A stretch of 64,000 nucleotides of DNA, from positions 6,508,001 to 6,572,000 of the forward strand of contig NZ_FNSZ01000001.1 of the NCBI RefSeq assembly GCF_900105245.1, read 5' to 3'. The notes under the pieces are model-generated. The model did no database searches. It had not been told where the DNA came from and worked only from the letters and a program-made list of their open reading frames with translations. This document shows, in pieces, positions 57,365 through 64,000 of the stretch (position 1 is the stretch's first letter; every line of letters starts with the position of its first letter). Position numbers and translations under genes: made by a program. The stretch is from Streptomyces sp. 1222.5. Lineage in GTDB: Bacteria; Actinomycetota; Actinomycetes; Streptomycetales; Streptomycetaceae.

Positions 57365-58435
57365 TCACTGTCGGCCGAGCGCGGTCAGCGCGGCCGACAG
57401 TGCCTCCACGAAGCCGTTCGCCGTCGCACGGTCCCGCACGGCGACCCGCACCCACTCCTGCCCGAGCCCCGGGAACGTGTCCCCGCGCCGGACCGCGTAG
57501 CCGAGGTCGCGCAACCGCCGTCGTACCGCGGCCGCCTGCTCCATGCGGACCAGTACGAACGGCCCGTGTGCCGGTTCCACCACCCGCACACCCCGGTCGG
57601 CGAGGGCGGCCAGCCCCGCCACCAGATGCGCCCGGTCCACGGCGACGCGATGCGCCGCGTGCCCGGCCTCCGCGAGCGCCCGCGGCGCCACGCACGCCTC
57701 GGCGGCGGCCAGCGCGGGCGTCGACACCGGCCACAGCGGCTGGGCCCGCTCCAGCGTGTCGACGGTCTCCGGGTCGGCCAGCACGTAGCCGATCCGCAGC
57801 CCCGCCAGCCCCCAGGTCTTGGTCAGGCTGCGCAGCACGACGAGACCGGGCACGTCGGTCCGCCCGGCCAGCGCCTCGCGCTCGCCCGGCACCGCGTCCA
57901 TGAAGGCCTCGTCGACCACCAGCACCCGCCCGGGCCGGGCCAGCCGGGCGATCGCGCCGGCCGGGTGCAGCACGGAGGTCGGGTTCGTCGGATTCCCGAT
58001 CACGACCAGGTCCGCGTCCTCGGGCACGGCCGCCGGATCCAGCCGGAAGCCGTCCTCCGCCCGCAACAGCACCCGGTCCACGGTGTGCCCCGCGTCCCGC
58101 AGCGCCGCCTCCGGCTCGGTGAACTGGGGGTGCACCACCACCGGCCGGCGCACCTTCAGCGCCCGGGCCAGCAGCACGAACGCCTCGGCCGCCCCGGCCG
58201 TCAGCAGCACCCGCTCCACCGGCAGCCCGTGCCGGGCCGCCACCGCCGCTCGCGCGGCCCGCCCGTCCGGGTAGGCCGCGAGCGACGGCAGGGACGCGGC
58301 GATCTCCTCCCGCAGCCAGACCGGAGGCGTGTCGGCACGGACGTTGACGGCGAGATCGACCAGACGGGCCCCCTCGTCCCGCACCTCGGCGTCCCCGTGG
58401 TGGCGCAGGTCGTGTCCGGCGTCCTCAGTGCGCAT
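57365..58435 (-). CDS. cobC: PLP-dependent CobC/CobD-like enzyme of cobalamin biosynthesis
   Basis: 356 residues, aminotransferase class I/II fold. The features are LPSLAAYPDGRAARAAVAAR, LTAGAAEAFVLLARAL, VVIGNPTNPTSVLHPAGAI, VLVVDEAFMDAVPGE and the PLP Lys in LVVLRSLTKTWGLAGLRIG. This matches Rv2231c-like CobC, thought to supply the aminopropanol part of the nucleotide loop by decarboxylating threonine phosphate. It is the last gene of the cluster and overlaps cbiX by 11 bp. Biochemical proof for actinobacterial members is limited. Confidence 0.86.
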   Translation of the reverse strand: MRTEDAGHDLRHHGDAEVRDEGARLVDLAVNVRADTPPVWLREEIAASLPSLAAYPDGRAARAAVAARHGLPVERVLLTAGAAEAFVLLARALKVRRPVVVHPQFTEPEAALRDAGHTVDRVLLRAEDGFRLDPAAVPEDADLVVIGNPTNPTSVLHPAGAIARLARPGRVLVVDEAFMDAVPGEREALAGRTDVPGLVVLRSLTKTWGLAGLRIGYVLADPETVDTLERAQPLWPVSTPALAAAEACVAPRALAEAGHAAHRVAVDRAHLVAGLAALADRGVRVVEPAHGPFVLVRMEQAAAVRRRLRDLGYAVRRGDTFPGLGQEWVRVAVRDRATANGFVEALSAALTALGRQ

Positions 58436-59357
58436 GACTGTGCGAGTGCCCGCCGTGATGGTGGTGCCCGTGCCCGTGGTGGTGACCGTCTTCGTCGGGG
58501 TGGAAGTGCGGCTGCTGCGGCAGCCCCACCTTGTCCTCGAAGCCCGGCAGCGCGATGCGGTACACGCACGAGTCGCAGTTCATCCGCAGGTCGCCCTTGA
58601 CGGCCTCCTCGTAGCGCTCGATCACCAGGTCCAGCAGCTCCGGCTCCGGCCCGATCACGTCGGCCGACCGCACCTCGACCTCCGGGTGCGCGGCCGCCCA
58701 GCCCTCGGTCTGCTGCCGCACCCGGTCCGGCAGGATGCCGGTGAACAGGAAGTACGGCAGGACGACGATGCGCCGCGCCCCGAGCCTGGCGCACCGGTCG
58801 AGGCCGCTCGGCACGTCCGGCGCCGCCAGCGACACGAAGGCCGTCTCCACACCGGCGTACCCACGGCCCTCCCACAGCAGCCGCGCCGCCTTGTGCACCT
58901 CGGCGTTGGCGTCCGGGTCCGTCGAGCCGCGCCCCACGAGCAGCACCGTCACGTCGGCCCGGTCCTCGGGGGTGCGCGCCGCACCGCCGAGCGCCTCGTC
59001 CAGTCGCCGCTCCAGCACGTTCAGCAGCGCCGGATGCGGGCCGAGCGGGCGGCCGTAGGTGTACGAGATGCCTGCGTGCCGCTCCTTCTCACGGGCCAGC
59101 GCCGCGGGGATGTCCCCCTTGGCGTGCCCGGCGGACACCAGCATCAGCGGCACGGCCGCGAACCGGCGTACGCCCTTGCCGACCAGCTCGGCGACGGCCT
59201 CGCCCAGCGGCGGCGGGGACAGCTCGATGAAGCCGCCGGCGACGGGCAGGTCGGGGCGGCGGCGCCCCAGCTCGCGTACGAAGTCGCGGAACGCCTCGGC
59301 TCCGGCGTCGTCACGGGTGCCATGGCCGGCGATCAGCAGGGCGGGCGGGGTGGTCAC
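58425..59357 (-). CDS. cbiX: Sirohydrochlorin chelatase/cobaltochelatase CbiX with His-rich tail
   Basis: 310 residues, the two-lobed CbiX form. The first catalytic lobe begins ALLIAGHGTRDDAGAEAFRD and has PLMLVSAGHAKGDIPAAL. The second begins VTVLLVGRGSTDPDANAEVH and has RIVVLPYFLFTGILPDRV. After a short CDSCVYR stretch, the last about 30 residues are an almost pure His/Gly tail. CbiX inserts cobalt into sirohydrochlorin; the tail may store or pass metal ions. It overlaps cobC and cobH by 11 and 4 bp. A CbiX in a cluster with CobJ/CobL/CobM-style enzymes is common in actinobacteria. Confidence 0.9.
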   Translation of the reverse strand: MTTPPALLIAGHGTRDDAGAEAFRDFVRELGRRRPDLPVAGGFIELSPPPLGEAVAELVGKGVRRFAAVPLMLVSAGHAKGDIPAALAREKERHAGISYTYGRPLGPHPALLNVLERRLDEALGGAARTPEDRADVTVLLVGRGSTDPDANAEVHKAARLLWEGRGYAGVETAFVSLAAPDVPSGLDRCARLGARRIVVLPYFLFTGILPDRVRQQTEGWAAAHPEVEVRSADVIGPEPELLDLVIERYEEAVKGDLRMNCDSCVYRIALPGFEDKVGLPQQPHFHPDEDGHHHGHGHHHHGGHSHSHAH

Positions 59358-59941
59358 GAGGTCTCCTCAGACGAAAGGGGGTGGTACAGCAGGGCGTTGA
59401 GCGCGGCGGAGGCGACCGCCGAGCCGCCCTTCTCGGACACGTTGCTCACGGCGGGCAGTCCGCTCGCGCGCAGCGCCTCCTTCGACTCGACCGCGCCGAC
59501 GAAGCCGACGGGCAGGCCGATGACGAGCGCGGGGGAGGCGTCCAGGGTCAGCAGCTCCTCCAGGGCGGTCGGCGCGTTGCCGATCACCCACAGCGCGCCG
59601 GGCCCGACCTGCTCGTAGGCGAGCCGGATCCCGTGCGCCGAACGGGTCAGCCCGGGGCCGGCCGTGGCGTCCCTCAGCCGGCAGACGGACTCCCGCCGGG
59701 TGATGCCGGCCGCGACCATCTCCACGTCCACGACGACGGGCGCCCCGGCGTGCAGCGCCGCGTGCGCCGCCACCAGGTCCTCCTCCGCCATGACGAGGTC
59801 GCTCGCGTACTCCAGGTCGGCGGCGGAGTGGACGACCCGCTCCACCACCGCCCGGGTCAGCGGCGGGAAGTGCGTGGTGTCCAGGCGGGCGCGCAGCCGC
59901 CGGAAGGACTCCTGCTCGATGGGGTGGACCACTCGGTTCAC
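59354..59941 (-). CDS. cobH: Precorrin-8X methylmutase
   Basis: 195 residues from GTG 59941, overlapping the CbiG-CobJ stop by 4 bp. CobH moves the C11 methyl to C12 to give hydrogenobyrinate. The family sequence includes HPIEQESFRRLRARLDTTHF, VVERVVHSAADLEYASDLVM with the catalytic His, VVVDVEMVAAGITRRESVCR, WVIGNAPTALEELLTL, VIGLPVGFVGAVESKEALRA and VSNVSEKGGSAVASAALNAL. The size is close to the family norm of about 210. It ends 4 bp inside cbiX. Confidence 0.93.
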   Translation of the reverse strand: MNRVVHPIEQESFRRLRARLDTTHFPPLTRAVVERVVHSAADLEYASDLVMAEEDLVAAHAALHAGAPVVVDVEMVAAGITRRESVCRLRDATAGPGLTRSAHGIRLAYEQVGPGALWVIGNAPTALEELLTLDASPALVIGLPVGFVGAVESKEALRASGLPAVSNVSEKGGSAVASAALNALLYHPLSSEETS

Positions 59942-61629
59942 CGGGCACCCTCCTGCCAGCGGTAGCCGCGCGGGGTCACCATGCGCCCCGCGACGGTACG
60001 GGTCGCCGTGTTGCCCACGGTCACGACCGTCATCATGTCGACCGTCGCCGGATCCAGTCCGGCCAGCGTGGTGACCCGGCTGGACTCGTCCGGCCGGGAG
60101 GCGTTGCGGACGACGCCGACCGGTGTGGCCGGGTCCCGGTGCCCGGCGAGGATGCCGAGCGCCTTCGGCAGCTGCCAGTCGCGGCCCCGCGAGCGCGGGT
60201 TGTAGAAGGTCACCACGAGGTCCGCCTCGGCCGCCGCGCGCACCCGGCGCTCGATGACCTCCCACGGGGTGTGCAGGTCGGACAGGCTGATGGACACGTG
60301 GTCGTGGCCCAGCGGCGCGCCCAGGACCGCGCCGGCGGCCAGCGCGGCCGTCACCCCGGGCACCCCGACCACGTCGATGTCGTCGGACGCCTCGGCGAGC
60401 GCCGGGGAGGCCATGGCGTACACGCCCGCGTCACCGCTGCCGATCAGCGCCACCGCGTGCCCGCGCCGGGCCTCCGCGACGGCCGTACGTGCCCGCTCCT
60501 CCTCGGCGCCGAGCCCCGACTCCAGCACCCGGGTGCCCGGTCGCAGCAGATCGCGGATCTGGTCCACGTACTGGTCGAGCCCGACCAGCACCGACGCCCG
60601 CCGCAGTTCGGCCGCCGCGCGCGGGGTGAGCAGGTCCCGGGCACCCGGCCCGAGCCCGACGACGGCGAGCCGCCCGCGCCCCGGGCGCCGTACGACGGCA
60701 CAGGTCGCCATCGCCGGCCGCCCGTCGGCGCGCTCGGACTTCCGCTTGGGCACGAGGAGTTCACCGCCACCGGCCAGGGCGGCGGCCTCCGCGACCGACG
60801 GGGTGCCGACGGCGGCGAGGGGCGCGTCGGACGGGTTGGGCACCTCGACAGCCGCCAGCTCCCCGGCGGAGTACGTCACCAGCGGCACCCCGAGCCGTTC
60901 GGCGGCCGCCACGAGGCCGGGCTCCTCCGCCTTGGCGTCCACGGTGGCCAGTTCCGCCACCGACCCGGCGGACAGACCCGCCGCGCGCAGCGCCTCCCCG
61001 ATCAGCCCGAGGACCTCCTCGGCCGGGGCGCCCCTGGACGCGCCGACCCCGACCACCAGGGACGGCGGCCGCAGCAGCACCTCACGCTCACCCGGCTCGA
61101 CCGCCCGGTCGGTGAGCCGCACGGTGTACGCCCCCTCGGCCGAGAACGGCAGCGGCGGCAGCGGCCACGCCACCTCGGCCTCCAGCGCCACCGGCTCGCC
61201 GTCCAGCAGCGCACGGGAGACCGCGGCGACCGCACCCTCGTACGGCAGCCCGAGCGTGTCCAGGGCCGCCAGGCCGACGGCGTCCGTCGCGGTCGTCACC
61301 ACGGGCTCGGCGCCCAGCAACCCGCCCACCTCGCGGGCGAGTTCGTTGGCGCCGCCGCCGTGCCCGCCGACCAGGGACACCGCGAACCGGCCGCCCTCGT
61401 CCACGCACACCACGCCCGGGTCGGCGGTCTTGTCGCCGAGCAGCGGCGCGAGCAGCCGTACCGCGGCCCCCGTGGCCAGGAAGCAGACCAACTGCTCGCA
61501 CTCCGCGAACGCGGCCCGTACGGCCTCGCCGACGGGTCCCTCGTACACCCGGGTACGGTCCGGCCAGGCCGCGGCCAGCCGGTCCCGCGCCGCCGCCCCC
61601 GCCGCGGTGGCGGAAATGAGGCCGATCAC
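59938..61629 (-). CDS. cobJ: CbiG-CobJ fusion: cobalt-precorrin lactonase domain plus precorrin-3B C17-methyltransferase
   Basis: 563 residues. Residues 1 to about 305 are CbiG: MIGLISATAAGAAARDRLAA, LVCFLATGAAVRLLAPLLGD, SLVGGHGGGANELAREVGGL, SLVVGVGASRGAPAEEVLG, ELATVDAKAEEPGLVAAAE. Residues from about 322 on are the SAM-dependent tetrapyrrole methylase CobJ: LAVVGLGPGARDLLTPRAAA, GHAVALIGSGDAGVYAMASP, LVVTFYNPRSRGRDWQLPKA and VVTVGNTATRTVAGRMVTPRG. The fusion is common in actinobacteria and couples ring contraction with opening of the delta-lactone. Overlaps of 4 bp link it to cobL and cobH. Confidence 0.93.
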   Translation of the reverse strand: MIGLISATAAGAAARDRLAAAWPDRTRVYEGPVGEAVRAAFAECEQLVCFLATGAAVRLLAPLLGDKTADPGVVCVDEGGRFAVSLVGGHGGGANELAREVGGLLGAEPVVTTATDAVGLAALDTLGLPYEGAVAAVSRALLDGEPVALEAEVAWPLPPLPFSAEGAYTVRLTDRAVEPGEREVLLRPPSLVVGVGASRGAPAEEVLGLIGEALRAAGLSAGSVAELATVDAKAEEPGLVAAAERLGVPLVTYSAGELAAVEVPNPSDAPLAAVGTPSVAEAAALAGGGELLVPKRKSERADGRPAMATCAVVRRPGRGRLAVVGLGPGARDLLTPRAAAELRRASVLVGLDQYVDQIRDLLRPGTRVLESGLGAEEERARTAVAEARRGHAVALIGSGDAGVYAMASPALAEASDDIDVVGVPGVTAALAAGAVLGAPLGHDHVSISLSDLHTPWEVIERRVRAAAEADLVVTFYNPRSRGRDWQLPKALGILAGHRDPATPVGVVRNASRPDESSRVTTLAGLDPATVDMMTVVTVGNTATRTVAGRMVTPRGYRWQEGAR

Positions 61630-62879
61630 TGGGCTACTCCTTCACTGGTTGCCCGGGGCCGGTCGCCCCAGAGCAGGAACACTGGATTGGTGGCCGCGAG
61701 CCGGGTCACGTCCCCGGGCAGCGGCGCCAGCCGCGACGACTGCAGGAGAACCCCGTCGCAGCGGAACCCGGCGGCCGTCAGCGCCTCGCGCGCCGCCGGC
61801 ACCCGGTCCAGCGCGGCCACGGCGACGACCACGGTCCGCCGGGCCCGCCGTGCGCACGCGCCGACGACGGCCGGCAGTTCACGCCCCCCGCCGCCGACGA
61901 ACACCGCGTCGGGATCGTCGGCCAGGCCGGACAGCGCGTCCGGCGCCACACCGTGCACCACCCGCACGTCGACACCGTGCGCCCGCGCGTTGGCGCGGAC
62001 GCGCTCCACCCCGTCCGGGGTCTTCTCGACGGCGACGACGGCCGCGCCGAGCCGGGCGCACTCCACCGCCACCGAGCCCGACCCCGCGCCCACGTCCCAC
62101 ACCAGGTCGCCCGGGCGCGGCCCCAGCCGGGCCAGGGCCAGCGCCCGCACCTCGAACTTGGTGATCATCGAGTCCCGGTGCGCGAACGCGTCCTCGTCCA
62201 GCGCCCACCGGTCCGGTCCCGCCGGAACGCCGGCGACCGTGCGGACCGGCCCCAGCGCCCGGCGCTCGTCCAGACAGAGCACCACGCTGACCGACGTGCC
62301 CCAGTCCCGGGCCGCCGCCTCGGCGGGCGTCACCCGCTCCACCCGCTCCCGCTCCGGGTCACCGAGCGCCACCGCCACGACCAGGACGCGCGCGTCGGGA
62401 TCCGTCCCCGGACCGGCGAGGGCGGCACCCAGCTCCGCGGGGCCGGCTCCCGGCCCGGTGAGGACCGCGACCTTGGGACGCGCCCGGCAGAGGTTCACCG
62501 CCGTGCGCAGATCCCGGCCGTGCGCGCTGACCACGACCGCGTCGTCCCAGGGCAGCCCGATCCGGGCGAACGCGGCGGCCACCGAGGACACGCCCGGCCG
62601 CACGTCCAGCGCACCGGCCCCGAACCGCTCGGCCAGCGCCCGGACGATTCCGAAGAACCCGGGGTCCCCGGAGGCCAGCACGACCACCGGCAGCTCCTTG
62701 CCGACGTACCCGGCGATCGTGTCCAGGGCGGGTGCCAGCGGCCCGAGCACGACCCGCTCGGCGCCCTCCGGCAGCGCCGCGGCGTCCAGGTGCCGGCGCC
62801 CGCCGACCACCAGCGCCGCCCGGTCGAGCACGCCGTCCGGCACCGGCGCCCCGGTCCCCGTACCGACGACGGTGATCAA
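61626..62879 (-). CDS. cobL: Precorrin-6Y C5,15-methyltransferase (decarboxylating), CbiE-CbiT
   Basis: 417 residues from TTG 62879, whose TTGA overlaps the cobM stop; GGGGGG lies seven bases upstream. The N-terminal CbiE methylase domain (about 1-200) shows VVLASGDPGFFGIVRALAER and VSAHGRDLRTAVNLCRARPK. The C-terminal CbiT domain (about 230-417) shows HRDSMITKFEVRALALARLG and the SAM loop LVWDVGAGSGSVAVECARLG, then DAVFVGGGGRELPAVVGACA. CobL adds methyls at C5 and C15 and removes the C12 acetate carboxyl. No ATG or GTG start fits as well. Confidence 0.92.
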   Translation of the reverse strand: MITVVGTGTGAPVPDGVLDRAALVVGGRRHLDAAALPEGAERVVLGPLAPALDTIAGYVGKELPVVVLASGDPGFFGIVRALAERFGAGALDVRPGVSSVAAAFARIGLPWDDAVVVSAHGRDLRTAVNLCRARPKVAVLTGPGAGPAELGAALAGPGTDPDARVLVVAVALGDPERERVERVTPAEAAARDWGTSVSVVLCLDERRALGPVRTVAGVPAGPDRWALDEDAFAHRDSMITKFEVRALALARLGPRPGDLVWDVGAGSGSVAVECARLGAAVVAVEKTPDGVERVRANARAHGVDVRVVHGVAPDALSGLADDPDAVFVGGGGRELPAVVGACARRARRTVVVAVAALDRVPAAREALTAAGFRCDGVLLQSSRLAPLPGDVTRLAATNPVFLLWGDRPRATSEGVAQ

Positions 62880-63694
62880 CTGTTCGCCCCCCGCTCGCGC
62901 AGCGCGCGCCGGGCCTGCGGGTCGGCCTTGCGGTACCCGTGGAAGTGCCCCGGGTGGTACAGGTGCGACCGGGTGCCGTGCGCGTCCAGCGCCGGGCCGA
63001 CCAGGAAGAGCGTGTGCTTCCAGAGCTTGTGCTCCTTGACCGTCTCCTCCAGCGTGCCGATCGTGCACTTCACGACCAGCTCCTCCGGCCAGGTCGCCTG
63101 GTAGGCGACGACGACCGGGGTGTCGGTCGGGTAGCCGCCCTCCAGCAGCTCGCGCACCAGCTGCCCGCTGCGCGCCGCCGACAGGAACACCGCCATGGTG
63201 GTGCCGTGCCGGGCGAACTCGCGGACCTCCTCGCCGGGCGGCATCGGCGTCTTGCCGCCGCCCAGCCGGGTGAGCACGACGGACTGCGCGACCTCGGGGA
63301 TCGTCAGCTCGCGCCGCGCCAGCGCGGCCACCGCGGAGAACGACGACACACCCGGTACGACCTCCGTGGCGATCCCGAGCTCCGCGCACCGGTCCAGCTG
63401 CTCCTGGGTGCCGCCCCACAGCGCCGGGTCGCCGGAGTGGATGCGGGCGACCCGCAGGCCCTCGGCCAGGGCCCGCTCGTAGACGGCGACGACGTCCTCC
63501 AGGGACATCGTGGCCGAGTCCAGGACCTCCGCGTCGGCACGCGCGTGTTCGAGCACCTCCGCCTGGACCAGGCTGGCCGCCCAGATCACCACGTCCGCCT
63601 CGGCGATCGCGCGCGCGGCACGGAACGTCAGCAGGTCGGCGGCGCCGGGGCCGGCACCGACGAACGTCACCTTGCCGGTGGGGGCATCGGCCAT
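62876..63694 (-). CDS. cobM: Precorrin-4 C11-methyltransferase
   Basis: 272 residues from ATG 63694. SAM-dependent tetrapyrrole methylase: VTFVGAGPGAADLLTFRAAR, ADVVIWAASLVQAEVLEHA, VARIHSGDPALWGGTQEQLD (with the family GDP motif), EVVPGVSSFSAVAALARREL and MAVFLSAARSGQLVRELLEG. The tail is KADPQARRALRERGANS. It is the first gene of the cob operon on this strand. Its upstream gap carries three 13-bp repeats. I find no B12-box or cobalamin riboswitch there. Confidence 0.94.
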   Translation of the reverse strand: MADAPTGKVTFVGAGPGAADLLTFRAARAIAEADVVIWAASLVQAEVLEHARADAEVLDSATMSLEDVVAVYERALAEGLRVARIHSGDPALWGGTQEQLDRCAELGIATEVVPGVSSFSAVAALARRELTIPEVAQSVVLTRLGGGKTPMPPGEEVREFARHGTTMAVFLSAARSGQLVRELLEGGYPTDTPVVVAYQATWPEELVVKCTIGTLEETVKEHKLWKHTLFLVGPALDAHGTRSHLYHPGHFHGYRKADPQARRALRERGANS

Positions 63695-63713
63695 GGGAAG
63701 GGTCCTCTCGTAC

Positions 63714-63752
63714 GGGAGACGCAAGCGGGAGACGCAAGCGGGAAACGCAAGT
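63714..63752. repeat. Three tandem 13-bp repeats upstream of cobM
   Basis: GGGAGACGCAAGC occurs at 63714-63726 and 63727-63739, then GGGAAACGCAAGT at 63740-63752. They lie 20 bp upstream of the cobM start in the 143-bp gap shared with the divergent ZIP gene. Tandem sites so close to the start could bind a regulator, or affect the 5' end of the cob mRNA. They may also be a simple slippage product. Confidence 0.75.
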
Positions 63753-63837
63753 CGGAATCGGTGAAATGTCAGGGTCTGGGGGAGTGCGGCCGACGCCGGA
63801 TGTGCGCGAAGGCACCTCCATCGGATAGCAAGGGCCT

Positions 63838-64000
63838 ATGGCGGTCTTCGTCGCGCTCGGCGCGTTCCTGATGACGCTGGCCGGCGGCTGGACGGCACAG
63901 CGCGTGACCGACCGCAGGCATCTCGTCCTCGGACTCGCCGGCGGACTGATGCTGGGCGTGGTGGGCCTGGACCTGCTGCCGGAGGCGCTGCGGGCCGCGG
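63838..64000 (+). CDS. ZIP-family metal transporter, cut by the window's right edge
   Basis: 54 codons are visible from ATG 63838: MAVFVALGAFLMTLAGGWTA, then QRVTDRRHLVLGLAGGLMLG and GVVGLDLLPEALR. Two hydrophobic helices and the GGLMLG...DLLPEA pattern fit the start of a ZIP (zinc/iron permease) protein, in which that helix carries metal ligands. A plain hydrophobic membrane protein is the alternative because only a fragment is seen. Divergent from the cobalamin operon, so cobalt or zinc supply for CbiX is an attractive but unproven idea. Confidence 0.65.
   Translation, partial: MAVFVALGAFLMTLAGGWTAQRVTDRRHLVLGLAGGLMLGVVGLDLLPEALRAA

Noticed and set aside
63695..63837. Cobalamin riboswitch upstream of cobM
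   Set aside because: The gap is too short and lacks the B12 box and the conserved core of the aptamer on the minus strand; only 13-bp repeats are seen.

Overview
The window is chromosomal DNA of a Streptomyces or very close relative: GC-rich throughout with strong G/C at third codon positions, GTG and TTG starts beside ATG, 4-bp stop/start overlaps inside operons, Tat and lipoprotein exporters, a LAETG sortase substrate, ectABCD and an aerobic-type cobalamin cluster. From memory the order (dapD at one end, ectABCD, a LAETG protein of the SCO1860 family, then cob genes) matches the SCO1916-to-SCO1852 part of the S. coelicolor core, read backwards; this is recollection, not an alignment. It is mostly core chromosome, with one small accessory patch.

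Region by region. 1-0.84 kb: 3' part of dapD and its terminator. 0.9-4.6 kb: accessory patch with a small hypothetical protein, a GNAT enzyme, a two-helix membrane peptide and an IS110-family transposase with a large hairpin upstream. 4.6-8.6 kb: cold-shock/SPFH pair, a SigE-family sigma factor coupled to a membrane beta-propeller protein, and a dapA paralogue. 8.7-11.4 kb: a four-gene unit (46-residue protein, Cys-rich protein, holin-like membrane protein, DUF3618 protein with 11-residue repeats) and an SRPBCC protein. 11.4-16.8 kb: secreted nuclease, a hypothetical protein, and a Tat-exported PhoX phosphatase behind a probable PHO box. 16.9-18.8 kb: a Ro60 (TROVE) gene preceded by two structured RNA elements. 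The larger has a long terminal helix enclosing a circularly permuted tRNA-like module, as in bacterial Y RNAs; this is the most interesting object in the window.

18.9-26 kb: TetR regulator, double-TerD protein, and a DeoR-controlled ABC sugar/polyol importer with a zinc dehydrogenase. 26-29.2 kb: uronate dehydrogenase divergent from kdgD and a coupled gene of unknown function. 29-33 kb: MFS exporter and small enzymes. 33-36.4 kb: GntR, a DHDPS-family enzyme and an IlvD/EDD sugar-acid dehydratase. 36.6-41 kb: HAD phosphatase, NCS2 purine permease, penicillin-binding protein, GNAT. 41.2-43.7 kb: IclR regulator and alpha-ketoglutarate semialdehyde dehydrogenase. 43.7-47.5 kb: DUF1349, SDR, FrnE-like DsbA, PLP enzyme. 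47.6-50.8 kb: ectABCD. 51.3-57.3 kb: aminotransferase, polar amino-acid ABC importer, amidohydrolase, LAETG wall protein. 57.4-64 kb: cobC-cbiX-cobH-cbiG/cobJ-cobL-cobM and the start of a ZIP-family transporter.

The genes between 26 and 44 kb form a dispersed non-phosphorylating sugar-acid network. KdgD acts on the hexarate/uronate side, and the IlvD/EDD plus DHDPS-family pair probably acts on the pentonate side. Both should yield alpha-ketoglutarate semialdehyde, which the dehydrogenase at 42.1 kb oxidises to alpha-ketoglutarate. Each arm has its own regulator and apparent operator. Many transcription units end in near-perfect hairpins, some shared by convergent genes.
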